Below the pieces are notes generated by a model. It saw nothing but the letters and a program-made list of their open reading frames with translations, had not been told where the DNA came from and made no database searches. The position numbers and the translations under genes are program-made. Below, piece by piece: positions 20,585 to 29,848 of a stretch of 64,000 nucleotides of DNA. Source of the DNA: Cupriavidus sp. MP-37 (GTDB lineage Bacteria; Pseudomonadota; Gammaproteobacteria; Burkholderiales; Burkholderiaceae); assembly GCF_020618415.1 (NCBI RefSeq), contig NZ_CP085344.1, positions 372,001 to 436,000 on the forward strand, read 5' to 3'. Numbering within the stretch: the first letter of the stretch is position 1; the number at the start of each line of letters is the position of its first letter.

Positions 20585-20998
20585 ATGATCGCCAGACGTA
20601 TCCTTGGCGGCGCGCTCGCGTTCGCGGCAGTGGCCGCGTCCGCTACGGCGATGGCTGCCCCCGCTGCCAGCAAGGTTGGCAAGTTTGATGTGTATGCCGA
20701 CGCGCTGCGGGTCGGCAAGTATGATGTGTATACGGACGGCGCCAAGCAAGGCAAGTTCGACACCTACACCGACGGCGCCCGCACCGGCCGCTTCGATCCG
20801 TACTCGGAAGGCGCGCGCCGCGACGGCAAGTTCGACACCTTCAGCGAAGGGACGCACAGCTTCAGCGGCGAGATCTCGCAGCGCGGCAAGTTCGACACCT
20901 TCAGCGAAGGCACGCACACCTTCACCGGTGACGTGGCCGAGCGCGCGCTCGACAACTCGCGCACCGGCGACGGCTCGCTGTACGGCTATCGCGTCTGA
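20585..20998 (+). CDS. exported protein built of six G-K-F-D repeats, unknown function
   Basis: 137 residues. AAGGAG seven bases before ATG 20585 fixes the start. Residues 1-25 form a signal peptide ending A-M-A-A. The mature part is almost entirely six copies of a short unit, G-[K/R]-[F/Y]-D-x-[Y/F]-[T/S/A]-[D/E]-[G/A], beginning at residues 32, 44, 56, 68, 81 and 101. The spacing is 12, 12, 12, 13 and 20. There is no cysteine and only two histidines, in the last two longer repeats (E-G-T-H). The pattern of one basic, one aromatic, one acidic residue and a turn per unit suggests a repetitive beta structure or a binding surface for metal or polymer. I do not recognise a characterised family. 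Strong terminator-like hairpins follow at 21004-21050, so it is a single-gene transcript. Confidence 0.8.
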   Translation: MIARRILGGALAFAAVAASATAMAAPAASKVGKFDVYADALRVGKYDVYTDGAKQGKFDTYTDGARTGRFDPYSEGARRDGKFDTFSEGTHSFSGEISQRGKFDTFSEGTHTFTGDVAERALDNSRTGDGSLYGYRV

Positions 20999-21003
20999 TA
21001 CCC

Positions 21004-21050
21004 GGTCTGCTTCCAGACCCGACGCGGCCACTGCGGTGGCCGCAAGTTTT
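21004..21050 (+). terminator. hairpin pair ending the repeat-protein transcript
   Basis: First a tight hairpin GGTCTG-CTTC-CAGACC (21004-21019), then GCGGCCAC-TGCG-GTGGCCGC (21024-21043) followed by AAGTTTT. The second has terminator form although the T-run is short. Confidence 0.65.
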
Positions 21051-21109
21051 CTCTCCCGCCTGCCCGGCCGACCTCCTCCTCCTTCTCTCTTCGCCTGGCA
21101 GGCGTTTTT

Positions 21110-24100
21110 CTATTCCGCAGACACTGCCGCCTCAGGTTCCGCGGCGGGCTGCGCACGCGGCAGACGGCGCGCGATGGCCGCGTACAGCAGCGGCACCGCC
21201 AGCGTGCCCAGCACGGTCGCGCCCAGCATGCCGCCCAGCACGCCGGTGCCGACCGCCTGCTGCGCGCCCGCGCCCGGGCCGGTGCTGATGGCCAGCGGCA
21301 CCACGCCCAGCACGAACGCCAGCGAGGTCATCACCACCGGCCGCAGCCGCTGGCGCGCCGCGCGCGTGGCGGCTTCGACCGCGTCCATGGCGCCCGCGGC
21401 GCCGCGCCGCAGCTGCTCGGCGTATTCGACGATCAGGATGGCGTTCTTGGCCGCCAGCCCCATGATCACCACCACGCCGACCTTGAAGTAGACGTCGTTG
21501 GGCATGCCGCGCAGCCAGATCGCGGCGGCCGCGCCCATCAGGCCGGTCGGCACGATCGCGATCACCGCCAGCGGCAAGGTCCAGCTTTCATACAGCGCCA
21601 CCAGGCACAGGAAGATAAACAGCAGCGACAGCGCGAACAGCCACGGCGCCTGCGTGCCGGTCTGCTGCTGCTCGTAGGCGCGCCCGGTCCAGCGCACGTC
21701 GAATTCGGGGCCCAGCCCGCGCACCAGTTCCGTCAGCCGCGTCATCGCCGCGCCGGTGGTGTAGCCCGGCGCCACTTCGGCATTGATGCGCACCGAGCTG
21801 AAGCCGTCGAAGCGCTCCAGCGTGACTTCGCCTTGCCCCCATTCCAGCGAGGCGAACGCAGCCAGCGACACCATCGCGCCCTGGGCGTTGCGCACATGCA
21901 CGCGCGCGAGCTGGTCCGGCTGCATGCGGAACGGGGCGTCGGCCTGCAGGATCACGCGCCGCACCCGGCCTTCGCGCGCCACTTCGTCGATATAGCGCGA
22001 GCCCAGCGTCGCCGACAGCGTGTGGTGCACGGCTTCGGCGTCGACGCCGAAGGCCTCGGCCTTGCGATAGTCGATCTTCAGGTCCAGCGCCGGCACCGGC
22101 TGGCCGGTGGTGGCGCGCACCTCGCCCAGCACCGGGTCTTGCCTGGCCCGCTCGATCAGCTTGTCGCGCGCGGCGAAGAGTGCCTCGCGCCCCACTGGCT
22201 GGCGCGCCACCAGGCGCATGTCCAGGCCGCCGATGCTGCCCAGTTCCGGCAGCGCCGAGCTGTTGTAGGCGAACAGTTGCGCGGCGCCGCGGCCGGGCCA
22301 GCTTTCCAGGCCGGCCGAGAGCCGCTCCAGCACCGCCTGTGCGGTGTGCTCCCGCCCGCGGGCCTTCCAGTCGGACAGGCCGATAAACAGGCTGGCACGC
22401 TGCTCGCCGCTGCCGCCGCTGGACCAGCCCAGCACGGCAAAGCTCGAGCGCACCGGGTAGTGCTGGTCGCGCATCCACTGTTCCAGACCGGCGACGAGGC
22501 GGCGCGTGTCGGCCTGCGTGCTGCCTGCGGGCAGCTCGACATCGACCACGATCTCGCCGGTATCCTCTTCCGGCAGGAAGCCGCTCGGCATCTTCCACAG
22601 CGCATAGCCGCACGCCAGCGTCAGCGCCAGGTACACCGCCAGCCAGCGCAGCCGGCGGCGCTGCAGCGCCTGGACCCAGCCGGCATAGCGGCCGGTGAAC
22701 GCGGCGAAGCGCGCATCGAACCACGCCAGCGGCCCGCGTGCCGGCGCCGCGCTGTGGCGCAGCAGGCTGGCGCACATTGCCGGCGCCAGCGTCAGCGCGA
22801 AGAACAGCGAGAATGCGATCGATACCGCCAGCGTCACGGCGAAATGCCGGTAGATCACGCCCACCGCGCTGCCGAAGAACGCCATCGGCACGAACACCGC
22901 GCACAGCACCAGCGTCACCGCGACCAGCGCGCCGGAGACCTCGCGCATCGAGCGCGCCGCGGCCTGCATCGCACCGACGCCGTCGGTGCGCATGATGCGC
23001 TCGACGTTTTCCACCACGACGATGGCATCGTCGACCAGGATGCCGATCGCCAGCACCACGCCGAACAGCGTGATCACGTTCAGCGATAGGCCGAGCGCGT
23101 ACAGGCACGCGACCGTGCCCAGCAGCGACACCGGCACCACGATGCAGGGGATCAGCGTGGCGCGCAGGTTGCCGAGGAACAGGTACAGGATCAGGAACAC
23201 CAGCACGGTGGCCTCGACCAGCGTCAGCACCACGCGCGAGATCGACGCCTGCACGAAGGTGGCGCCGTCATACGAGATCTCGTAGCGCACGTCGCCCGGG
23301 AAACCCTGGCTGGCGGCGTCCAGCGCGGCGCGCACGGTGCGCGAGGTCTGCAGCACGTTGGCGCCGTCGGCCAGCTTCAGGCCGATCGAGGCAGCGTTGC
23401 GCGTGTTCAGCGTAGAGCCATAGCGGTAGTCGCTGGCGGCCAGCTCCACCCGCGCCACGTCGCGCAGCAGCACCGCCGAGCCGTCGGTGGCGGCGCGCAC
23501 CACGATGCGCCCGAACGCCTGCGCATCGCTCATCGGCGCGGGCGGACGCACGATCGCCTGGAACGGCTGCCCCGGCACCGCCGGCGCGCCGCCCAGCTGG
23601 CCCGGCGTGACGTTGCCGTTGCGCGCGCGGATGGCGGCCTCGACCTCGGCCGTGGTCAGGTTGAAGGCGTGCAGCTTGTCGGGGTCGAACCAGATCCGCA
23701 GGGCGTACTCGGCGCCATAGGGCTCGGCCTTGCCGATGCCGGGCAGGCGGCGCAGCAGCGGCAGCACCGAGCCCGCGGCGAAGTCGCCCAGCGCGGTTTC
23801 ATCGAGCTGGCCGCTGTCCGAGACCAGCGACACATACATGAAGGCGCTGCTGCTGGCCTGGTCGACATAGACCCCGCCGCGGCGCACCGCTTCGGGCAGC
23901 AGCGGCTCGGCCTGGGCCACGCGGTTGCGCACGTTGACCTGCGCCAGCTGCGGGTCGGTGCCCTGGCGGAAGCCCAGCGTCACCGTGGCGGTGCCGCCCT
24001 CGCTGCTGGAATCGAGGTAGAGCAGGCCGGGAATGCCGTGCATCTGCTGCTCCAGCACCGCGGTGACGCGATCTTCCACCGTGCGCGCGGACGCGCCCGG

Positions 24101-24247
24101 GTAATCGGCATAGATGATCACCGTCGGCGGCGCCACCGCCGGATACTGGGCGATGGGGATGCGGTTCAGGGCCAGCAGGCCCGCCACCACGGTCAGGATG
24201 GCCAGCACCCAGGCGAACGCCGGGCGCTTCAGGAAAAACGACGCCAT
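21110..24247 (-). CDS. RND-family multidrug efflux transporter, inner-membrane pump (HAE-1 type)
   Basis: 1045 residues, normal for AcrB-like pumps. Begins M-A-S-F-F-L-K-R-P-A-F-A-W-V-L-A-I and has the expected twelve-helix, two-large-loop pattern, with P-I-A-Q-Y-P and the transmembrane-4 proton-relay segment G-I-L-V-D-D-A-I-V-V-V-E-N-V-E-R (two adjacent aspartates). This is the hydrophobe/amphiphile branch, which exports drugs, dyes or detergents using the proton gradient. Unusually, no membrane-fusion or outer-membrane partner gene is adjacent, so the pump must borrow partners from elsewhere. A promoter and a 220-base leader precede it. Confidence 0.92.
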   Translation of the reverse strand: MASFFLKRPAFAWVLAILTVVAGLLALNRIPIAQYPAVAPPTVIIYADYPGASARTVEDRVTAVLEQQMHGIPGLLYLDSSSEGGTATVTLGFRQGTDPQLAQVNVRNRVAQAEPLLPEAVRRGGVYVDQASSSAFMYVSLVSDSGQLDETALGDFAAGSVLPLLRRLPGIGKAEPYGAEYALRIWFDPDKLHAFNLTTAEVEAAIRARNGNVTPGQLGGAPAVPGQPFQAIVRPPAPMSDAQAFGRIVVRAATDGSAVLLRDVARVELAASDYRYGSTLNTRNAASIGLKLADGANVLQTSRTVRAALDAASQGFPGDVRYEISYDGATFVQASISRVVLTLVEATVLVFLILYLFLGNLRATLIPCIVVPVSLLGTVACLYALGLSLNVITLFGVVLAIGILVDDAIVVVENVERIMRTDGVGAMQAAARSMREVSGALVAVTLVLCAVFVPMAFFGSAVGVIYRHFAVTLAVSIAFSLFFALTLAPAMCASLLRHSAAPARGPLAWFDARFAAFTGRYAGWVQALQRRRLRWLAVYLALTLACGYALWKMPSGFLPEEDTGEIVVDVELPAGSTQADTRRLVAGLEQWMRDQHYPVRSSFAVLGWSSGGSGEQRASLFIGLSDWKARGREHTAQAVLERLSAGLESWPGRGAAQLFAYNSSALPELGSIGGLDMRLVARQPVGREALFAARDKLIERARQDPVLGEVRATTGQPVPALDLKIDYRKAEAFGVDAEAVHHTLSATLGSRYIDEVAREGRVRRVILQADAPFRMQPDQLARVHVRNAQGAMVSLAAFASLEWGQGEVTLERFDGFSSVRINAEVAPGYTTGAAMTRLTELVRGLGPEFDVRWTGRAYEQQQTGTQAPWLFALSLLFIFLCLVALYESWTLPLAVIAIVPTGLMGAAAAIWLRGMPNDVYFKVGVVVIMGLAAKNAILIVEYAEQLRRGAAGAMDAVEAATRAARQRLRPVVMTSLAFVLGVVPLAISTGPGAGAQQAVGTGVLGGMLGATVLGTLAVPLLYAAIARRLPRAQPAAEPEAAVSAE

Positions 24248-24554
24248 GTCAGGTCAGGGCTGGCACGGGCGCACGGCAAGTGAAGATCGGCCGTGGCTCC
24301 GGTGCGGTTGGAACGGAACGGCTTGGATGCGGAGACGCCGCAAACGACTGCGGCAAGTGGCGCGCGTACCGGCGGTACGGGGGTCCGGCGGGAATGGACC
24401 CGGCGCTGCGGCGGGAAGGATCGGGTAAGGATCAACGCCGGCGACCGGCCGTCATACTGCGGCCTTGCCGGCGATTATAGACAGGGAAGCGTAGCCCGGA
24501 CAACGCAAACATCACATTGTCGGCCCCCCACGGAGGTCGGGGGAGGGCCGGGGA
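24248..24554. other. 307-base gap: leader and promoter of the RND pump gene
   Basis: No gene. On the minus strand this holds the RND promoter (24474-24503) and about 220 bases of untranslated leader containing a GTACCG/CGGTAC-type dyad near 24368. A GC-rich imperfect hairpin at about 24518-24545 lies just beyond the metallopeptidase stop and may be its terminator. Confidence 0.45.
24474..24503 (-). promoter_or_regulatory. sigma-70 promoter of the RND pump gene
   Basis: The minus strand reads TTGTCC (24503-24498), 18 bases, TATAAT (24479-24474). Perfect -10. Transcription would start near 24467, leaving an unusually long leader of about 220 bases before the ATG at 24247. Confidence 0.7.
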
Positions 24555-25424
24555 CTACAGGTCGCGCGCGGCGAAGGCGTCGCACTTGCGGATGTCGCCG
24601 GACTCGATGCCGCGGCGCAGCCAGCGCACGCGCTGCTCGCTGGAGCCGTGGGTAAAGGCTTCCGGGACGACATAGCCTTGCGACTGACGCTGCAGCCGGT
24701 CGTCGCCGATCGCCGCGGCGGCCTTCAGGCCTTCCTCGATATCGCCAGGCTCCAGCAATTGCTGGTTGGCGCGCTGCGCGGTGGCGGCCCAGACCCCGGC
24801 GAGGCAGTCGGCCTGCAACTCCATGCGCACCGACAACTGGTTGGCCTGGGCCTCCCCCATGCGCCGGCGCGCGCTGTCGACCTTGTCCGAGACGCCGAGC
24901 AGGTTCTGCACATGGTGGCCGATCTCGTGCGCGATCACATAGGCCTGGGCGAAGTCACCGCCGGCGCCGAAGCGCTGGCGCAATTCGTCATAGAAGGCCA
25001 GGTCGATATAGACCTTCTGGTCGCCGGGGCAGTAGAACGGGCCCATCGCCGACTGGCCGGTGCCGCATGCCGTCGGCGTGGCGCCGGAGAACAGCACCAG
25101 CGTCGGTGGCGCATAGCGGCGGTTGAGCTGGGTTTCGAAGATGTGTTGCCAGGTGCGCTCGGTATTGCCCAGCACCTTGCGCGTGAACACGGTCATCTGG
25201 TCCGTCGCCGGCGGCCGGTTGACCTGCTGCTGTTGCTGCTGCGGGCCGGATCCCTGCAGCACCGACGCGCCCTGCATGATCAGCATCGGATCGATGCCGA
25301 AGAAGTACGACGCCGCCAGCGCGATGATCACCGTGCCGATGCCGATCGACTTGCCGCCAAGACCGCCGAATCCGCCGCGACGGTCTTCAACGTGCTGGCT
25401 TTCGGCTTCGTCATCTAGGCGCAT
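24555..25424 (-). CDS. YpfJ-type neutral zinc metallopeptidase, membrane anchored
   Basis: 289 residues. The zinc motif H-E-I-G-H is at 166-170, and a downstream E-L-Q-A-D-C provides the third ligand region. One transmembrane segment is at about 25-44 (I-G-I-G-T-V-I-I-A-L-A-A-S-Y). Between them is a polyglutamine stretch near residues 62-67. Family members (KPN_02809/YpfJ) are widespread and poorly characterised; the catalytic domain faces the periplasm. The gene follows the pyk terminator region and is read leftward. Confidence 0.85.
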   Translation of the reverse strand: MRLDDEAESQHVEDRRGGFGGLGGKSIGIGTVIIALAASYFFGIDPMLIMQGASVLQGSGPQQQQQQVNRPPATDQMTVFTRKVLGNTERTWQHIFETQLNRRYAPPTLVLFSGATPTACGTGQSAMGPFYCPGDQKVYIDLAFYDELRQRFGAGGDFAQAYVIAHEIGHHVQNLLGVSDKVDSARRRMGEAQANQLSVRMELQADCLAGVWAATAQRANQQLLEPGDIEEGLKAAAAIGDDRLQRQSQGYVVPEAFTHGSSEQRVRWLRRGIESGDIRKCDAFAARDL

Positions 25425-25536
25425 GGGGGCTCCGCTGCTTGGGAAAGAGGGTGAGGAAAGTGGAATTCAGTATAGCAATCCGCGCTTCGGTGCTCGTTGC
25501 GGCGTCGCGCCGTGCCGGCGGATGCGCGCGCCACGC

Positions 25537-25585
25537 CAAAAAAAACACCGCCCACTCACCCTGGAGACGGGCAATGCGGGCGGTG
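25537..25585 (-). terminator. intrinsic terminator of the gcl-hyi-glxR-kinase-pyk array
   Basis: On the minus strand ACACCGCCC and GGGCGGTGT pair across a 24-base loop and are followed by eight T. A second perfect 9-bp hairpin (GAACCGGGT-TTGC-ACCCGGTTC at 25599-25620) lies between it and the pyk stop. Confidence 0.85.
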
Positions 25586-25666
25586 TGCGGCAAAGCGAAG
25601 AACCGGGTTTGCACCCGGTTCCGTCATGGCCTGGAGGTTCCGGAGCGGGAACGCGCGAGCGCGCGC

Positions 25667-27130
25667 TCAGGCCAGCGCGGCCTCGCGTGCGGCAGGCGCG
25701 GCGGCCACCACGCTGGCGCTGACTTCGGCCACGCGCAGCAGGTTGGTGGTGCCGCCCTGGCCGAACGGCATGCCGGCGGCGATGGTGATCTGGTCACCCG
25801 GCGCGGCGTAGCCTTCGGCGACGGCGGCGCGCGTGGCGGCTTCGACCATTTCATCGACGCTCTGCACGTCCGGGCTCACGGTGGAGTGGATGCCCCACGC
25901 GATCGCCAGCCGGCGCGCGATCTCCAGGTTGGGCGTGATGCTGACGATCGGCGCGCACGGCCGTTCGCGCGCGGCACGCAGCGCGGTCGAGCCGGACGAG
26001 GTATAGGTCACCGTCGCGGCCGCGCCGATGATGTGCGTGACTTCGCGCAGCGCGGCGCAAATGGCATCCTGGCGCGTGTTCAGCGGGGTCTCGTGCTGGG
26101 CGTCGAGCAGGTTGCGGTACAGCGGGTCGCGCTCGACCTCGGTGACGATGCGGTTCATCATCGACACCGCCTGCACCGGGTAGCGGCCGTTGGCCGACTC
26201 GGCCGACAGCATTACCGCATCGGCGCCTTCATAGATCGCGCTGGCCACGTCCGAGGCTTCGGCGCGGGTCGGCACCGGCGAGTCGATCATCGATTCCAGC
26301 ATCTGCGTGGCGATCACCACCGGCTTGCCCAGCTGGCGGCACACGCGCAGGATGCGCTTCTGCACGCCCGGCACGCGCTCGGGCGGCAGTTCCACGCCGA
26401 GGTCGCCGCGCGCCACCATCACCGAATCGGACACCCGCACGATCTCTTCCAGCTGCTGCAGCGCGGCCGGCTTCTCGATCTTCGACAGGATGCCGGCACG
26501 GGTGCCGACGATCTCGCGCGCCTCGACGATGTCGGACGGGCGCTGCACGAACGACAGGCCGATCCAGTCGGCGCCCAGCGACAGCGCGAAGTCCAGGTCC
26601 TTGCGGTCCTTCTCGGTCAGCGCGGGGATGGGGATCACCGCGTCGGGCACATTCACGCCCTTGCGGTCGGACAGCGTACCGTTATTGGCCACGCGCGTGG
26701 TGATGGTGCCGGTGGTGACCGACTCGATCGCCAGGCGCACCTTGCCGTCGTCGATCAGCAGCGACTGTCCCGGCTGCGCGGCCTGGAACAGCTCCGGGTG
26801 GGGCAGGTAGACGCGGGTGCCGTCGCCCGGGGTCGGGTCGCTGTCGAGCACGAACACATCGCCGGTGCGCACCGCAACCTTGCCGGCGGCGAAGGTGCCG
26901 ATGCGCAGCTTGGGGCCCTGCAGGTCGGCCAGCACGGCGATGGGGCGGCCGGTCTCGGCCTCGACCTGGCGCACCGCGTCGTAGCGCGCGCGGTGGTCGT
27001 CGTGCGTGCCGTGGCTGAAGTTCAGCCGGAACACGTCCGCGCCGGCCTCGAACAGCGCGCGGATCACCGCGATGTCGGTGCTGGCGGGGCCGAGCGTGGC
27101 CACGATCTTCGCTTTGCGCTGGCGTCTCAT
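25667..27130 (-). CDS. pyk: pyruvate kinase
   Basis: 487 residues from the ATG at 27128-27130; GAGGAG stands six bases upstream, so longer in-frame starts are not needed. Converts phosphoenolpyruvate and ADP to pyruvate and ATP. Seen: N-terminal K-I-V-A-T-L-G-P-A-S, active-site F-R-L-N-F-S-H-G, L-A-D-L-Q-G-P-K-L-R-I-G, the signature around S-K-I-E-K-P, and M-V-A-R-G-D-L-G-V-E. Its place as last gene behind gcl, hyi, glxR and glycerate kinase suggests a dedicated isozyme for glycolate/glyoxylate growth. Confidence 0.95.
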   Translation of the reverse strand: MRRQRKAKIVATLGPASTDIAVIRALFEAGADVFRLNFSHGTHDDHRARYDAVRQVEAETGRPIAVLADLQGPKLRIGTFAAGKVAVRTGDVFVLDSDPTPGDGTRVYLPHPELFQAAQPGQSLLIDDGKVRLAIESVTTGTITTRVANNGTLSDRKGVNVPDAVIPIPALTEKDRKDLDFALSLGADWIGLSFVQRPSDIVEAREIVGTRAGILSKIEKPAALQQLEEIVRVSDSVMVARGDLGVELPPERVPGVQKRILRVCRQLGKPVVIATQMLESMIDSPVPTRAEASDVASAIYEGADAVMLSAESANGRYPVQAVSMMNRIVTEVERDPLYRNLLDAQHETPLNTRQDAICAALREVTHIIGAAATVTYTSSGSTALRAARERPCAPIVSITPNLEIARRLAIAWGIHSTVSPDVQSVDEMVEAATRAAVAEGYAAPGDQITIAAGMPFGQGGTTNLLRVAEVSASVVAAAPAAREAALA

Positions 27131-27204
27131 GATGTCTCCTCTTCCATTCTCGGTAGCGGCGCGTCGGCGCCGCGAGTCAATTGGTACTGCTGTGCTTAAC
27201 TGCT

Positions 27205-27308
27205 CGTCATTCCCGCGCATACCCGAAGGGCACGTGGGCGGGAATCCAGCGTCTTTCACGTCCCCCTGGGGAAAAAGTCACTGGGTCCCCGCGTGCGCGG
27301 GGACGACG
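27205..27308. repeat. dispersed REP-like element with two inverted-repeat heads
   Basis: It starts CGTCATTCCCGCGCATACC and has an imperfect inverted partner (GTGGGCGGGAATCC). A 35-base middle leads to a second head GGGTCCCCGCGTGCGCGGGGACGACG broken by a short loop. Related copies lie at 30719-30790 and in shortened form at 28684-28708. Such elements are common in Burkholderiales intergenic DNA. Confidence 0.7.
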
Positions 27309-27314
27309 CTTGGG

Positions 27315-28628
27315 TCAGGTAATCAAAATCGCGCGGAAATCGTTCACGTTGGTGCGGGTCGGGCCGGTGACGATCAGGTCTTCCAGGCCGGCGAAGAAAC
27401 CGTAGCCGTCGTTGTTCTCCAGGTGCGCGCGCGCATTCAGCCCGCGCGCGCCGGCACGGGTCAGGGTGTCGGGCGACAGCATGGCGCCGGCGTTGTCTTC
27501 CGAGCCGTCGATGCCGTCGGTGTCGCCGGCGATGGCGTGCACGCCGGGCAGGCCGTCGAGCGCCACCGCCAGCGCCAGCAGGAACTCGGCATTGCGTCCG
27601 CCGCGGCCCTTGCCGCGCACGGTCACGGTGGTCTCGCCGCCGGACAGGATCACGCAGGGCTTGCCGAAGGGCTGGCCGCGCTGCGCCACCTGGCGCGCAA
27701 TGGCGGCATGCACTTCGGCGACTTCGCGGGCTTCGCCCTCGATGCAGTCGGACAGGATATGGGCCTCGAAGCCCAGTTCGCGCGCACGCGCCGCGGCGGC
27801 TTCCAGCGCCTGCTGCGCGGTGGCCAGCGTCACGCTGCGGTGGCCGTTGAAGCGGGCATCGCCGGGCTTGGGGGTTTCGCCGGCACCGCTTTCCAGATGC
27901 GCGCGCACGTTGGCGGGCACGTCGATGCCGTACTTGGCGATCACCGCCAGCGCATCGGCGCAGGTGGTTGCGTCGGGCAGCGTCGGGCCGCTGGCGATCA
28001 GGGTCGGGTCATCGCCGGGAATATCGGAAATCAGCAGCGTTTCCACGCGCGCCGGCGCGCAGTGCAGCGCCAGGCGCCCGCCCTTGAGGGCGGACAGGTG
28101 CTTGCGCACGCAGTTCATCTCGCCGATGCTGGCGCCGCTCCTGAGCAGCGCCTTGTTCACGGCTTGCTTGTCGGCCAGCGTCAGTCCCGGCGCCGGCGCG
28201 GCCAGCAGCGCGGAGCCGCCGCCGGAGATCAGGCACAGCACCAGGTCGTCGGCAGTCAGTCCCTGCACCAGTTCCACCATGCGCTGCGCGGCGCGGGCGC
28301 CGGCTTCGTCGGGGACGGGGTGGGCGGCTTCGACCACTTCGATGCGCTGGCAGTCGGCGCCGTGGCCGTAGCGCGTCACCACCAGGCCCGACAGCTCGCC
28401 TTGCCAGTTCGCTTCCACCGCCTGCGCCATCGCCGCGGCGGCCTTGCCGGCGCCGATCACCACGGTGCGGCCCTTCGGCGGCGCGGGCAGGTGCGGCGGC
28501 AGGCAGTGGCTGGCGCTGACGGAGGCGACCGCGGTATCGAACAGGTCGCGCAGCAGCGCGCGCGGTTCCGCGTTGGCTGCGGTGCGCTGGGGCGACAGCA
28601 GGGCGGCTTGGGGTTCGGTGACGAGCAT
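27315..28628 (-). CDS. glycerate 2-kinase (MOFRL family)
   Basis: 437 residues. Phosphorylates D-glycerate to 2-phosphoglycerate. The N-terminal GckA/TtuD domain carries G-A-G-K-A-A-A-A-M-A and L-I-S-G-G-G-S-A-L-L, and the C-terminal MOFRL domain carries L-S-G-G-E-T-T-V-T-V-R-G and G-R-N-A-E-F-L-L-A-L-A. Both are complete. In the usual naming this would be ttuD or gckA; the two are not separable by sequence alone. It is 90 bases downstream of glxR, separated by a palindrome. Confidence 0.92.
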   Translation of the reverse strand: MLVTEPQAALLSPQRTAANAEPRALLRDLFDTAVASVSASHCLPPHLPAPPKGRTVVIGAGKAAAAMAQAVEANWQGELSGLVVTRYGHGADCQRIEVVEAAHPVPDEAGARAAQRMVELVQGLTADDLVLCLISGGGSALLAAPAPGLTLADKQAVNKALLRSGASIGEMNCVRKHLSALKGGRLALHCAPARVETLLISDIPGDDPTLIASGPTLPDATTCADALAVIAKYGIDVPANVRAHLESGAGETPKPGDARFNGHRSVTLATAQQALEAAAARARELGFEAHILSDCIEGEAREVAEVHAAIARQVAQRGQPFGKPCVILSGGETTVTVRGKGRGGRNAEFLLALAVALDGLPGVHAIAGDTDGIDGSEDNAGAMLSPDTLTRAGARGLNARAHLENNDGYGFFAGLEDLIVTGPTRTNVNDFRAILIT

Positions 28629-28683
28629 GAAGAATCCTGGGTGCTGACGGGTACGCTGGGTACAAAGCGGTACTGCAAAGCGT

Positions 28684-28708
28684 GTCGTCCCCGCAGGGCG
28701 GGGACGAC
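28684..28708. repeat. perfect 11-bp palindrome between glxR and glycerate kinase
   Basis: GTCGTCCCCGC and GCGGGGACGAC around AGG. It is a half-unit of the REP-like repeat family seen at 27205 and 30719. In the transcript it would form a hairpin that could stabilise the upstream mRNA part. Confidence 0.65.
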
Positions 28709-28718
28709 GGGTTGCTGC

Positions 28719-29639
28719 TTACTTGGCGTTGGCGATCTGGTGGTTCGACATGATCTCGATCGCGCGGCACAGGGCCGAGTGGTCCTGCTTGCCGAGGCCG
28801 TTGGCCGAGCAGGTATTGAACAGCTCCTGCGCGGTGGCGGTGTTGGGCAGCGCCACGCCCAGCGCCTTGGCGCCCTGCAGCGCCAGGTTCAGGTCCTTCT
28901 GGTGCAGCTCGATGCGGAAGCCCGGATCGAAGGTGCGCTTGACCATGCGCTCGCCGTGCACTTCCAGGATGCGCGACGCGGCGAAGCCGCCCATCAGCGC
29001 CTCGCGCACCTTGGCCGGATCGGCGCCGGCCTTGGAGGCGAACAGCAGCGCTTCGGACACGGCCTGGATGTTCAGCGCGACGATGATCTGGTTGGCCACC
29101 TTGGTGGTCTGGCCGTCGCCGTTGCCGCCGACCAGCGTGATGTTCTTGCCCATCAGCTCGAACAGCGGCTTGACCTGGTCGAAGGCCTCCTGCGGGCCGC
29201 CGACCATGATCGTCAGCGACGCGGCCTTGGCGCCCACTTCACCGCCCGACACCGGCGCGTCCAGGTACGAAGCGCCCAGCTTGTTGATGCGCGCGGCGAA
29301 GTCCTTGGTGGCGATCGGCGAGATCGAGCTCATGTCCACCACGATCTTGCTGTAGCTGGCTTCCTTGCCGGCAGCCTTGAACGCGGCGGCGACGCCCTTC
29401 TCGCTGAACAGCACCGCTTCCACGTGCGGCGTGTCCGGCACCATGATGATGATGATGTCGGCACGCTTGGCGACTTCCTCGGCGCTGGTGCAGACGGTCA
29501 CGCCTGCATCGACCAGCGCCTGCGGGGCCGGGTTGACGTCATGCACGAACAGGGTGTGGCCGGCGGCGCGCAGGTGGCCCGCCATCGGTGCGCCCATGAT
29601 GCCCAGGCCGATGAAGCCGACGTTGCGAGTGGATGCCAT
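28719..29639 (-). CDS. glxR: 2-hydroxy-3-oxopropionate (tartronate semialdehyde) reductase
   Basis: 306 residues. Reduces tartronate semialdehyde to D-glycerate with NAD(P)H. Rossmann opening V-G-F-I-G-L-G-I-M-G-A-P-M-A at about residues 6-19, substrate-binding D-A-P-V-S-G-G-E-V-G, and the catalytic lysine in T-K-V-A-N-Q-I-I-V-A. The ATG at 29637-29639 follows GGAGACATCAC. The gene name garR is used for the same activity in galactarate clusters; linkage to gcl and hyi favours glxR. Confidence 0.93.
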   Translation of the reverse strand: MASTRNVGFIGLGIMGAPMAGHLRAAGHTLFVHDVNPAPQALVDAGVTVCTSAEEVAKRADIIIIMVPDTPHVEAVLFSEKGVAAAFKAAGKEASYSKIVVDMSSISPIATKDFAARINKLGASYLDAPVSGGEVGAKAASLTIMVGGPQEAFDQVKPLFELMGKNITLVGGNGDGQTTKVANQIIVALNIQAVSEALLFASKAGADPAKVREALMGGFAASRILEVHGERMVKRTFDPGFRIELHQKDLNLALQGAKALGVALPNTATAQELFNTCSANGLGKQDHSALCRAIEIMSNHQIANAK

Positions 29640-29848
29640 GTGATGTCTCCTCAAAATAAAAAGCGAAAACGAAGCCAGCGGTGTTGGGTGCTCCCAAGCT
29701 GCCCGAACTGGCCTCAGCAAGGTGTTCTCCCTCTCCCCTCATGGGGACAGGGTCGGGGTGAGGGGTGGGCTAGCCAGGTGCCACATCAAGCGGGGCCTGC
29801 GGTTTTTTCCAGCACAACGCCCGTTGAAGCACCAGCCCTCACCCCCGC

